Origin: Micrococcales bacterium
GTDB taxonomy: Bacteria > Actinomycetota > Actinomycetes > Actinomycetales > Cellulomonadaceae
DNA: 61,103 nt
NCBI GenBank assembly: GCA_009777345.1
Contig: WRMB01000019.1
Location: 1-61,103, forward strand
Direction of reading: 5' to 3'
The notes beneath the pieces were generated by a model, which saw nothing but the letters and a program-made list of their open reading frames with translations, did no database searches and was not told the origin of the DNA. The position numbers and the translations under genes were made by a program. Below, piece after piece: positions 35,167 through 42,017 of this stretch. Within the stretch, counting starts at the first letter, position 1. Every line of letters begins with the position of its first letter.

Positions 35167-35601
35167 ATGCCTCCCAAGAAGAAGAAGATCACTGGGCTGA
35201 TCAAGCTCCAGATCCAGGCCGGCCAGGCCACGCCCGCGCCGCCGATCGGCCCGGCGCTGGGCCAGCACGGCGTGAACATCATGGAGTTCTGCAAGGCCTA
35301 CAACGCGGCGACCGAAGCCCAGCGCGGCCACGTCATCCCGGTCGAGATCACCGTGTACGAGGACCGCTCGTTCACGTTCATCACCAAGACCTCCCCGGCC
35401 GCCGAGCTGGTCAAGAAGGCCGCCGGAGTGGCCAAGGGCTCGCCGACCCCGCACACCGAGAAGGTCGGCTCCATCACCGCCGAGCAGGTGCGTGAGATCG
35501 CCACCGCCAAGATGCCCGACCTCAACGCCAACGATATCGAGGCCGCCAGCAAGATCATCGCCGGGACGGCCCGTTCCATGGGCATCACGGTGACCGGCTG
35601 A
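35167..35601 (+). CDS. rplK: 50S ribosomal protein L11
   Basis: The 144-residue protein is L11, the GTPase-centre rRNA-binding protein needed for factor-dependent GTP hydrolysis and RelA activation. It opens [18 protein letters not shown], then shows [22 protein letters not shown] (the proline-rich hinge) and the C-terminal RNA-binding [19 protein letters not shown]. The length is standard. A ribosome site GAAGGA lies before the ATG. It forms an operon with nusG upstream and rplA 73 bases downstream. Confidence 0.98.
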   Translation: MPPKKKKITGLIKLQIQAGQATPAPPIGPALGQHGVNIMEFCKAYNAATEAQRGHVIPVEITVYEDRSFTFITKTSPAAELVKKAAGVAKGSPTPHTEKVGSITAEQVREIATAKMPDLNANDIEAASKIIAGTARSMGITVTG

Positions 35602-35674
35602 AACACCCCACCCAACCCCCAGTGGCAGGGCCGGCGCGGCCCGTCGACCACGACTGCTTGAGGAGAGAGAGCAG

Positions 35675-36391
35675 ATGACCAAGCGCAGCAAGGCATACCG
35701 GACCGTCGTCGAGAAGATCGAGCCCGACCGTCTGTACAGCCCCCTGGAGGCCGTCCGTCTGGCGAAGGCGACCAGCTCGGTGAAGTTCGACGCGACCGTC
35801 GAGGTCGCCTTCCGGCTCGGTGTCGACCCCCGCAAGGCCGACCAGCTGGTCCGCGGCACCGTCAACCTGCCGCACGGTACCGGCAAGACCGCCCGGGTCG
35901 TGGTCTTCGCCGTCGGCGAGCGGGCCGAGCAGGCCCGGGCCGCAGGCGCCGACGAGGTCGGCGGCGACGAGCTGATCGAGAAGGTCGCCGGTGGCTACAC
36001 CGATTTCGACGCCGCCGTCGCCACCCCTGACCTCATGGGCAAGGTCGGCCGCCTCGGCAAGGTCCTCGGCCCCCGCGGCCTGATGCCGAACCCGAAGACC
36101 GGCACGGTCACCATGGACGTGGCCAAGGCCGTCACCGATATCAAGGGCGGCAAGATCGAGTTCCGCGTCGACCGGCACGCCAACCTCTGCTTCATCATCG
36201 GCAAGGCGTCGTTCACCGATATAGCCCTGGTCGAGAACTACGCCGCCGCCCTGGACGAGATCCTGCGTCTGAAGCCCGCCTCGTCGAAGGGCCGTTACCT
36301 CCTCAAGGCCACCTTCGCCACCACCATGGGCCCCGGCATCCCCGTCGACCCCAACCGCCACCAGCGCCTCACCGAAGAAGACGCCGCCTGA
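35675..36391 (+). CDS. rplA: 50S ribosomal protein L1
   Basis: The 238-residue protein is L1, the 23S rRNA stalk protein. It begins [17 protein letters not shown] and has [18 protein letters not shown], the signature [16 protein letters not shown] and [22 protein letters not shown]. The 3' end encodes [16 protein letters not shown] before the stop. It is followed by a strong hairpin (36412-36438). A diverged second copy of this 3' end, with its stop and part of the downstream sequence, lies 760 bases away, on the other side of a toxin-antitoxin pair. Confidence 0.98.
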   Translation: MTKRSKAYRTVVEKIEPDRLYSPLEAVRLAKATSSVKFDATVEVAFRLGVDPRKADQLVRGTVNLPHGTGKTARVVVFAVGERAEQARAAGADEVGGDELIEKVAGGYTDFDAAVATPDLMGKVGRLGKVLGPRGLMPNPKTGTVTMDVAKAVTDIKGGKIEFRVDRHANLCFIIGKASFTDIALVENYAAALDEILRLKPASSKGRYLLKATFATTMGPGIPVDPNRHQRLTEEDAA

Positions 36392-36424
36392 GCGTCCCGA
36401 CTCGGTCACCGGGCCCCGCCTCAC
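36344..36424 (+). repeat. Copy 1 of the rplA 3'-end direct repeat
   Basis: This stretch covers the last codons of rplA ([14 protein letters not shown], stop), GACTCGGTCACC and the start of the terminator. It matches 37104-37177 (DPDQRLTEEDGA, stop), with a 6-base deletion and scattered substitutions in the second copy. The pair brackets the toxin-antitoxin genes. Confidence 0.9.
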
Positions 36425-36438
36425 CCCGAGGCGGGGCC
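36412..36438 (+). terminator. rplA terminator
   Basis: GGCCCCGCCTC (36412-36422) and GAGGCGGGGCC (36428-36438) pair over 11 bp around ACCCC. It lies 20 bases after the rplA stop and would end the nusG-rplK-rplA transcript. No T-tract follows. Confidence 0.75.
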
Positions 36439-36557
36439 TGTGCAGTCGATGACGCACTTGCCCCACAGAGCGGGCCCTGTTCTGCCTCTGGTTCTGCATG
36501 CTTCTGTGGGGTGCCTGTTCGTGGACCCTTGCTGATGACCTCGGGTATCTTTGAGAC

Positions 36558-36770
36558 ATGGTCAACCCTGCGCTGCTGGCAAGCATCGACTCGCTCGACG
36601 CTGACGAGCTCGACGAGCTCATCGAGTACGCCGCAACCAAGCGCATCGGCACGATCGTCGTGACCGACGAGCAGCGGGGCGTACTCGAGTCGCGCCGCAA
36701 CGACCCCGACCCGGCCAACTGGCTCTCCGACGACGAGTTCGACGCGCGCCTCGACTCGATGACGTCCTGA
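36558..36770 (+). CDS. Small antitoxin partner of a ParE-type toxin
   Basis: This 70-residue acidic protein precedes a ParE-like toxin by six bases. The N-terminal half (LASIDSLDADELDELIEYAATKRIG) is helical. The C-terminal half (LESRRNDPDPANWLSDDEFDARLDSM) is acidic, as in toxin-binding tails of addiction-module antitoxins. No DNA-binding motif is obvious, so repression of its own operon is uncertain. A TATCTT box (36546-36551) ends six bases before the ATG, so the message is probably leaderless. It lies between the two copies of the rplA end, which suggests insertion as a unit. Confidence 0.72.
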   Translation: MVNPALLASIDSLDADELDELIEYAATKRIGTIVVTDEQRGVLESRRNDPDPANWLSDDEFDARLDSMTS

Positions 36771-36776
36771 CCACCG

Positions 36777-37094
36777 ATGGTGGCACCGAGGCACCGCGTC
36801 CACACAGGTGCGTTGGACGACCTGGCTGAGGCGGTCAGGTATCTCATGCGGGAGGCACCAGAGCAGGTACCACGGCTCAAGGCGCTCTACCGTGAGGCGC
36901 GGCAGGGCCTACGCAGGCACCCACTTGCGCACGCTGTGCTGTACGACGACTACCGTCGGGCCGTCCTGGTGCCGTTCAGGTACATGGTCGTGTACGTCAC
37001 CGACGGGCGGAGCACGGACATCCTCGCGGTGCTCCATGCCCAGCGTGACCCAGAGACGTTGAAGACCGAACTGCGACGACGCACCTTCGAGTGA
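36777..37094 (+). CDS. ParE/RelE-superfamily toxin
   Basis: The 105-residue protein has the ParE-like layout: HTGALDDLAEAVRYLM helix, an Arg-rich middle, and the strand core LYDDYRRAVLVPFRYMVVYVTDGRSTDILAVLHAQRDP. The ending DILAVLHAQRDP is typical of plasmid stabilisation/RelE-ParE toxins. ParE poisons DNA gyrase and RelE cuts mRNA on ribosomes; the family alone does not tell which applies. ATG 36777 starts six bases after the antitoxin stop, so they form one operon. The protein appears intact. Confidence 0.85.
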   Translation: MVAPRHRVHTGALDDLAEAVRYLMREAPEQVPRLKALYREARQGLRRHPLAHAVLYDDYRRAVLVPFRYMVVYVTDGRSTDILAVLHAQRDPETLKTELRRRTFE

Positions 37095-37103
37095 TCGCCT
37101 GCC

Positions 37104-37177
37104 GCCGACCCCGACCAGCGCCTGACCGAAGAAGACGGCGCCTGAGTTCCTGACTCGGTCACCAGCCTTCGCCTCAC
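37104..37177 (+). repeat. Copy 2 of the rplA 3'-end direct repeat (decayed)
   Basis: It begins 10 bases after the toxin stop and encodes DPDQRLTEEDGA followed by a stop, then GACTCGGTCACC. It has no start codon or body, so it is a relic of the rplA end rather than a gene. The terminator present in copy 1 is degraded here. Confidence 0.9.
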
Positions 37178-37262
37178 TGCCCAGCCTGGTTGAGCAGGCA
37201 GACGGGTCTTCGGGACGGCAGACAGAGTCACATTCGCCCTGCCCCACGAGTGTCTCACTCGG

Positions 37263-37268
37263 TAGGGT
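37263..37268 (+). promoter_or_regulatory. TAGGGT -10 box six bases before the NB-ARC gene
   Basis: TAGGGT ends six bases upstream of ATG 37275, the same spacing as at 11611 and 36546. The gene would then have a leaderless mRNA. No clear -35 is visible at 17 bases, so the promoter may be weak or need an activator. Confidence 0.45.
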
Positions 37269-37274
37269 GAACCT

Positions 37275-39995
37275 ATGGATGCCGCCGGGAGATGGCGCCG
37301 ATGGGTGCCTTGGGCTGTGTGGGGTCTGCTGGTCGCGGGTGCTCTCGTGGCCTGGGCCCTGTGTCCAGTGAGCATGAAAACCACAGTGGCGTTGTGGGCG
37401 GGGACACCGCTGGGGGTGGCCGCCATCCCGTTGGCCTTGCTGTCGTTGCGCAACGGAAGGTCGAAGCCGTCTGGAACGCTCAAGGTCGAGGTAGCCGAAC
37501 CGGTCGTCATCCAGCAGTCCGTGCCTCCGCCTCCCGCCAGCCGACCAGTCGAGGTCGGTCGCCCACCGATGCGACCGCCCGCCTTCCAGCCGCGGACTAG
37601 TTATCGAGAGCAGATCGACCAGCTGTGGGCCGGTACGAGCACGGTAGTGCTCCACGGCGACGGCGGGGTGGGCAAGTCGCAGTTGGCCCGCGAATGCTTC
37701 GCCTCATCGTCGTCGTCGGTGCGGGTCTGGGTGGAGGCGTCGAGTGTCGACGGCATCATCACCGCCTACGCCACCGCCTTCCAGAAGCGTGCTGTTGAGA
37801 TCGCTGCCGACCAGCCTGGAGTGCGGCCAGCCGAGACCAACGCCGAAGCCCAAGCCGAGGCGTTCCGAGGTTGGTTGCACTCCACCGACACCTCATGGCT
37901 GGTGGTGATGGACGACCTCGACGTCGAACCTGAGTCGCTGGGCACATGGTGGCCGTCCGGGTCAGGCAAGGTCTTGGTCACGACCCGGCGCAGCGACGTG
38001 GGATACCTGACGTTCTACGACCCCCGGGACGTGATCGAACTGGGCGTCTACAAGTCCGCCGAGGCCCTGTCTTACGTTCACCAACGTCTGATCCCGCACG
38101 CCGTCCGCCTGGGTCCTGGCTATCTCGACGGTGCTCCGGCACTGGTCGAGGCCCTGGGCAGGCACCCGGTCGCGCTCAACCAGGCCACTGCGGTCATCAT
38201 TGACGAAGGGAAGACTACGGTCACCTACCTGGCTCGCTTCAACGACCGTACCCGCACCCTCGAAGACCTGTTCGCCCAACAAGACCTGGCCTACGACCGC
38301 AAGACCGTCGCTGCCACCTGGTCGATCGCTCTCGACCGCGCCTCCCTGCACTCACCGCACGCCACCGCGACGGCTGGTCTCCTGTCGGTTGTCCACCCCA
38401 CTATGACCCCGCGCTGCTTGTTCACCACCGAGGCCGTCCGTCGCCACCTGGCCCGAGCCCTTGACCCGGGCACCGAGACGATGGTCTCTTCGGACGAGGC
38501 AGACGCAGCGTTGCGCGTCCTGGAGCGTGTCGCCCTGATTAGGATGGGTCCAGATCTTTGGGGTTCTATTGCGATCCATGCTCTCGCTCAGCGGGCAGTT
38601 CACGACATCGCTCCCGACGATCAACGCATTTGCATTACCACTATGGCAGGCGCTGCCATGGAAGCATGGCCTTCTAAAGACCTTGACTTAGCCGTCGGTG
38701 CGCAACTTCGCTCAATTATTGAGCATATGTATTCGGAGGACAGCGGAGCGTTCTTCCAGAATGGCGCCCATCCTGCGCTCCGTCGCGTCGGCGTCTCGTT
38801 CGCTGGTGCCGGGAACTATCGAGAAGGGATGGTCTACGGGGAAAAGGTTCTTGCCGATATTCGTTTAGAGTTCGGCGATCGTCATATCGATACGTTTCGG
38901 ATCCGATACGATCTTGCTATAAGGAAGGGCGCCATCGGAGACATCGACTCTGCGGTCGTCGAGTTGTCCAGATTGGTTGCCGACGAGCAAGGAGTGCTCG
39001 CGCCCGATCATGAGGAGACACTGAAAGCGCGCAGTCAGCTTGCCCGGTGGCGAGGAAGGTCCGGTGACTTTAAAGGCGCGGTAGTCGAACTGGAAAAAGT
39101 GCTCGATGCTGAGCGTGAGTCTCTCGGGCCGGAGCATGTCGCAGTCTTGCAGTCGCGGCACAATCTTGCTGTTTTTCGTAGGCGGGCGGGAAATTTTGAA
39201 GGAGCCGTAAGAGAATTGAAGGACCTGGTCGCTATCAAGATAGCTGTTCTCGGTCCAGAAGATCCGAGTACGCTGAACTCAAAGAATCAGTTGGCCGTCT
39301 GTCGAGGCGTGGCCGGCGATCCTGCTCGGGCAGTGCATGAGTTGGAGGATGTCCTGCGCGTTCGAGAGCAGGTTCTCAAGCCAGGTCACCCCGATGTCGT
39401 CGGCACAAGGATCCTGTTGGCTCGGTGGCGTGGCGAGGCTGGTGACCCGGCGCGGGCGGTGCGCGAACTGGAGGAAACCTTGCCCGTCCGCATTGGCATG
39501 TACGGCGGGAGCGACCAACGGACTCTGTCAACTCGGTTCCTGTTGGCTCGGTCGCGTGGTGAGGCCGGTGACCCGGCGTACGCGGTGCGTGAACTGGCTG
39601 AGGTCTTGTATGCCCAGACGCTCATACTTGGCAAAGTGAATCCCGATGTTCTAGACACGCGGCACCAACTAGGACGATGGCGTGGTGAATCAGGCGATGC
39701 GGCCGGTGCGGTGTGTGAGTTGGAGGGTGTGCTGGACGCACGGCATGCGATGCTGGGACCCGATCACCCGAAAACATTGGACACGCGATATGAACTGGCT
39801 CGGTGGAGTGGTGAGGTCGCTGATCCTGCTCGGGCTGCCCAGGAGTTGGAAGAGGTGCTCGTGGTGCAGACAAGAGTGCTACCTGACGGGCACCCGAATG
39901 TTCTTTTAACCCGTCGGGCCCTGGCCCGCTTGCAGAACGGGGCAAACCGGCGGGCTCATCAACGTCGACGCCCAGGGCAGGCTGTCGATGGATGA
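37275..39995 (+). CDS. Membrane-anchored NB-ARC/TPR (STAND) ATPase
   Basis: The 906-residue protein has two N-terminal membrane helices (WVPWAVWGLLVAGALVAWAL and TVALWAGTPLGVAAIPLALL), then an NB-ARC NTPase: Walker A GDGGVGKS (residues 128-135), Walker B WLVVMDDLD (about 209-217), sensor KVLVTTRR, and GLPL-like GRHPVALNQA. From about residue 540 to the end come eight or nine 42-residue tetratricopeptide repeats of the form LARWRGEAGDPARAVRELEE. STAND NTPases switch from closed monomer to assembled signalling complex when the repeat domain binds a trigger; bacterial ones serve in regulation and phage defence. No effector domain other than the membrane anchor is visible, so the anchor itself may be the effector. 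Third gene of the island between rplA and rplJ. Base composition shifts inside the gene. Confidence 0.87.
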   Translation: MDAAGRWRRWVPWAVWGLLVAGALVAWALCPVSMKTTVALWAGTPLGVAAIPLALLSLRNGRSKPSGTLKVEVAEPVVIQQSVPPPPASRPVEVGRPPMRPPAFQPRTSYREQIDQLWAGTSTVVLHGDGGVGKSQLARECFASSSSSVRVWVEASSVDGIITAYATAFQKRAVEIAADQPGVRPAETNAEAQAEAFRGWLHSTDTSWLVVMDDLDVEPESLGTWWPSGSGKVLVTTRRSDVGYLTFYDPRDVIELGVYKSAEALSYVHQRLIPHAVRLGPGYLDGAPALVEALGRHPVALNQATAVIIDEGKTTVTYLARFNDRTRTLEDLFAQQDLAYDRKTVAATWSIALDRASLHSPHATATAGLLSVVHPTMTPRCLFTTEAVRRHLARALDPGTETMVSSDEADAALRVLERVALIRMGPDLWGSIAIHALAQRAVHDIAPDDQRICITTMAGAAMEAWPSKDLDLAVGAQLRSIIEHMYSEDSGAFFQNGAHPALRRVGVSFAGAGNYREGMVYGEKVLADIRLEFGDRHIDTFRIRYDLAIRKGAIGDIDSAVVELSRLVADEQGVLAPDHEETLKARSQLARWRGRSGDFKGAVVELEKVLDAERESLGPEHVAVLQSRHNLAVFRRRAGNFEGAVRELKDLVAIKIAVLGPEDPSTLNSKNQLAVCRGVAGDPARAVHELEDVLRVREQVLKPGHPDVVGTRILLARWRGEAGDPARAVRELEETLPVRIGMYGGSDQRTLSTRFLLARSRGEAGDPAYAVRELAEVLYAQTLILGKVNPDVLDTRHQLGRWRGESGDAAGAVCELEGVLDARHAMLGPDHPKTLDTRYELARWSGEVADPARAAQELEEVLVVQTRVLPDGHPNVLLTRRALARLQNGANRRAHQRRRPGQAVDG

Positions 39996-40047
39996 CACTT
40001 CGTGGGAGTTCCTCTTTTCTCGACTTAGATTAATCGCTCGACTGATA

Positions 40048-40349
40048 TTAATCGACTGGGCAGCGGCGGTCGCCGATGGTGACTTCAACGCTGAGCGTTC
40101 CGCTGAGGGCTTGGACGGACCGGTGCGAGGTGTCTGAACCGGGTCGCCGGACTCGATCTGGGAGACCCGTTATGGCCGACGCGCATGTGCTGTGCCAGCT
40201 GGGACAGGTCCATCGAGGCGCGCAGTTCTCGGAGTTGACAGGCGTGCTGCCGGGCCAGCAGTTGTGCCTGCGTCCGCGGGTATCTCGGGGTTCACCGGGC
40301 GGATGCTGTCGAGTTCGTCAGGACTCCGTGCCATCGTTCTCCTTCTGCG
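40048..40349 (-). pseudogene. Decayed HigA/XRE-type antitoxin regulator
   Basis: Read on the minus strand, three pieces of one helix-turn-helix protein lie in different frames: [21 protein letters not shown], then [12 protein letters not shown], then SVQALSGTLSVEVTIGD ending at stop 40048-40050. Together they follow the HigA-type order of helix, IESG turn and C-terminal GGTLxVxxxxGD. At least two frameshifts break the gene. Its start, ATG 40333 region, is preceded by AGAAGGAG. It probably was the antitoxin of a vanished HigB toxin. It lies in the space between the NB-ARC gene and rplJ; the remaining bases there are AT-rich without further features. Confidence 0.65.
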
Positions 40350-40368
40350 CCATCGTTCTCCTTCTGCC
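40331..40368. repeat. 19-bp tandem duplication of a ribosome site and start codon
   Basis: The unit GCCATCGTTCTCCTTCTGC occurs at 40331-40349 and again, exactly, at 40350-40368. On the minus strand each copy holds AGAAGGAG and an ATG. The outer copy gives an eleven-codon frame that stops; the inner copy is the start of the HigA-like relic. Confidence 0.9.
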
Positions 40369-40382
40369 GCCTCGCGGCCAGG

Positions 40383-40411
40383 TTGGGGGATGGGTGTGGG
40401 CCGTGTAGACT
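40383..40411 (+). promoter_or_regulatory. rplJL promoter
   Basis: TTGGGG (40383-40388) and TAGACT (40406-40411) are separated by 17 bases, a good housekeeping promoter. Transcription would start near 40418, giving rplJ a leader of about 210 bases. This makes rplJ-rplL independent of the rplKA promoter and explains how an island could settle between them. Confidence 0.65.
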
Positions 40412-40417
40412 GCTCGC

Positions 40418-40626
40418 GCCCAAGACCGCCGGTCGTCGGTGCCGGGCTCGTCCACCACAGGTGGCGGGTGCGGAGCCGTCCGAAGTCCTTCCAGCAGGAG
40501 ACCAGCGTAGGTGAGAGGTTGTCCGTCCGGCTGGACGGGTCTGAGCCCCGCGCCTGCGCGGGGCTCTTGTCATGTGGGGGACCGGTGGGCCTGGTACGTG
40601 AGAACTGTCCCACTGAGAGGAATGCC
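40418..40626 (+). promoter_or_regulatory. Structured rplJ (L10) leader with attenuator-like hairpin
   Basis: Two hairpins are clear: CCGTCC/GGACGG (40523-40538) and AGCCCCGCGC/GCGCGGGGCT (40544-40565), the latter a 10-bp stem followed by CTTGTC. L10-L12 operons are often autoregulated by L10 binding the leader. The second hairpin resembles a terminator 60 bases before rplJ, so transcription attenuation is possible. The link to L10 is inferred. Confidence 0.55.
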
Positions 40627-41157
40627 ATGGCGAGGTCGGACAAGGCCGCCACGGTCGTCGCGCTGACGGAACGTTTCCGTGGTTCGTCGGCTGCGGTGCT
40701 GACCGAGTACCGCGGGCTGACCGTCGAACAGCTCAAGGAGCTGCGGCGGTCGCTCGGTGCTGACGCGCAGTACGCCGTGGTGAAGAACACGCTGACCGCC
40801 CGCGCTGCCCGTGAGGCCGGTGCTGGTTACGAGACGATGGTCGACGACCTCAAGGGTCCGTCGGCCATCGCCTTCGTCACCGGTGACCCGGTCGCGGTCG
40901 CGAAGGGTCTGCGTGACTTCGCCAAGGCTCACCCCGCGCTGGTCGTCAAGGGTGGTGTGCTCGACGGCCGCCCCCTGACCGCCGCGGAGGTCGCCAAGCT
41001 CGCCGACCTGGAGTCGCGTGAGGTCCTGCTGGCCAAGACGGCCGGTGCCCTCACCGCGAAGCTGTACCAGGCGGCGTACATGTTCACGGCGCCCGCGGCC
41101 CAGGCCGTCCGGGTCGTCGACGCGCTGCGGGAGCGGCGCGAGCAGGAAGCGGCCTGA
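40627..41157 (+). CDS. rplJ: 50S ribosomal protein L10
   Basis: The 176-residue protein is L10, the stalk base that carries L12 dimers. It begins [31 protein letters not shown] sequence, has [17 protein letters not shown] and the L12-binding C-terminal helix ([20 protein letters not shown]). ATG 40627 follows GAGAGG (40615-40620). Longer in-frame starts upstream would translate the leader hairpins. It is followed after 44 bases by rplL, an invariable pair. Confidence 0.97.
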   Translation: MARSDKAATVVALTERFRGSSAAVLTEYRGLTVEQLKELRRSLGADAQYAVVKNTLTARAAREAGAGYETMVDDLKGPSAIAFVTGDPVAVAKGLRDFAKAHPALVVKGGVLDGRPLTAAEVAKLADLESREVLLAKTAGALTAKLYQAAYMFTAPAAQAVRVVDALRERREQEAA

Positions 41158-41201
41158 CCGCCGCACCCACGACGTAGTACCACCCACCGGAAGGAACCAT
41201 C

Positions 41202-41591
41202 ATGGCGAAGCTGTCCACCGCGGAGCTGCTCGAGCAGTTCGAAGCCCTGACCCTCATCGAGCTCTCCGAGTTCGTCAAGGCGTTCGAGGAGAAGTTCGAC
41301 GTCAAGGCCGCTGCCCCGGTCGCCGTCGCCGGACCGGCCGCTGGCGGCGGTGCCGCGGACGCCCCGGCCGAGGAGGAGAAGGACTCCTTCGACGTCGTCC
41401 TGGAAGCCGCTGGCGACAAGAAGATCCAGGTCATCAAGGAGGTCCGCGCCCTGACGAGCCTCGGCCTGAAGGAGGCCAAGGACCTCGTCGACGGCGCCCC
41501 CAAGCCCGTCCTGGAGGGCGTCAACAAGGAGGCCGCCGACAAGGCCAAGGCCGCCCTGGAAGGCGCTGGCGCCACCGTCACCCTCAAGTGA
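41202..41591 (+). CDS. rplL: 50S ribosomal protein L7/L12
   Basis: The 129-residue protein is the flexible stalk protein that recruits translation factors. The N-terminal dimerisation helix ([25 protein letters not shown]), an Ala/Pro/Gly hinge and the factor-binding C-terminal domain ([39 protein letters not shown]) are all present. GGAAGG lies before the ATG. The gene is the last of the L10-L12 operon and a strong terminator follows. Confidence 0.98.
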   Translation: MAKLSTAELLEQFEALTLIELSEFVKAFEEKFDVKAAAPVAVAGPAAGGGAADAPAEEEKDSFDVVLEAAGDKKIQVIKEVRALTSLGLKEAKDLVDGAPKPVLEGVNKEAADKAKAALEGAGATVTLK

Positions 41592-41608
41592 CGCTCTGAC
41601 CAGCACTC

Positions 41609-41640
41609 GAAGGCCCGGCTCCCCAGGGAGCCGGGCCTTC
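41609..41640 (+). terminator. rplL terminator
   Basis: GAAGGCCCGGCTCC and GGAGCCGGGCCTTC form a perfect 14-bp stem around CCAG, 18 bases after the rplL stop. Confidence 0.9.
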
Positions 41641-41827
41641 GGCATCTGACCCGGGCCCCAGGTGAGGACAGCCCCACTCGTCCGGTCGGCTGACTGTCGG
41701 GCCAGGCGTCTGTTCTTCGGGACCCCGGCTGTGCCACCATGGGGGCTCGACGACGAGGTCGGCGAGACGGAACGTCCGCGCTGCCGGGACGGTGGACCGT
41801 GCGGCGCAGGGCTCGCGCGGCCGTCGG

Positions 41828-41856
41828 TGGACTTTGTGCGCCAGTCGGACTATGCT
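41828..41856 (+). promoter_or_regulatory. Likely rpoBC promoter
   Basis: TGGACT (41828-41833) and TATGCT (41851-41856) are 17 bases apart. Transcription would begin near 41863, leaving a leader of about 155 bases before the TTG start of rpoB. The remaining bases between 41641 and 42017 contain no supported gene; the frames that run through them are chance translations. Confidence 0.5.
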
Positions 41857-42017
41857 CACGCTTAGCGCTTGCCTGTGCCCGTGATCCCGTATAACCCGAG
41901 CCTGCTGGTCGTCGTACGTGCGCCGACGTCTGGTGTGCTCCAAGGCCGGGGGGTCGCGCCCAGCCAGCGGTGCTGCGTGCACACTGATCAGCACAGATCC
42001 GCAGGGAAGGACCCCTC

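Noticed and set aside
36344..37177. Reading the two rplA ends as attachment sites of an integrase-bearing island
   Set aside because: The repeat is real, but no integrase or recombinase gene is present between or beside the copies, so a site-specific integration claim is not supported.
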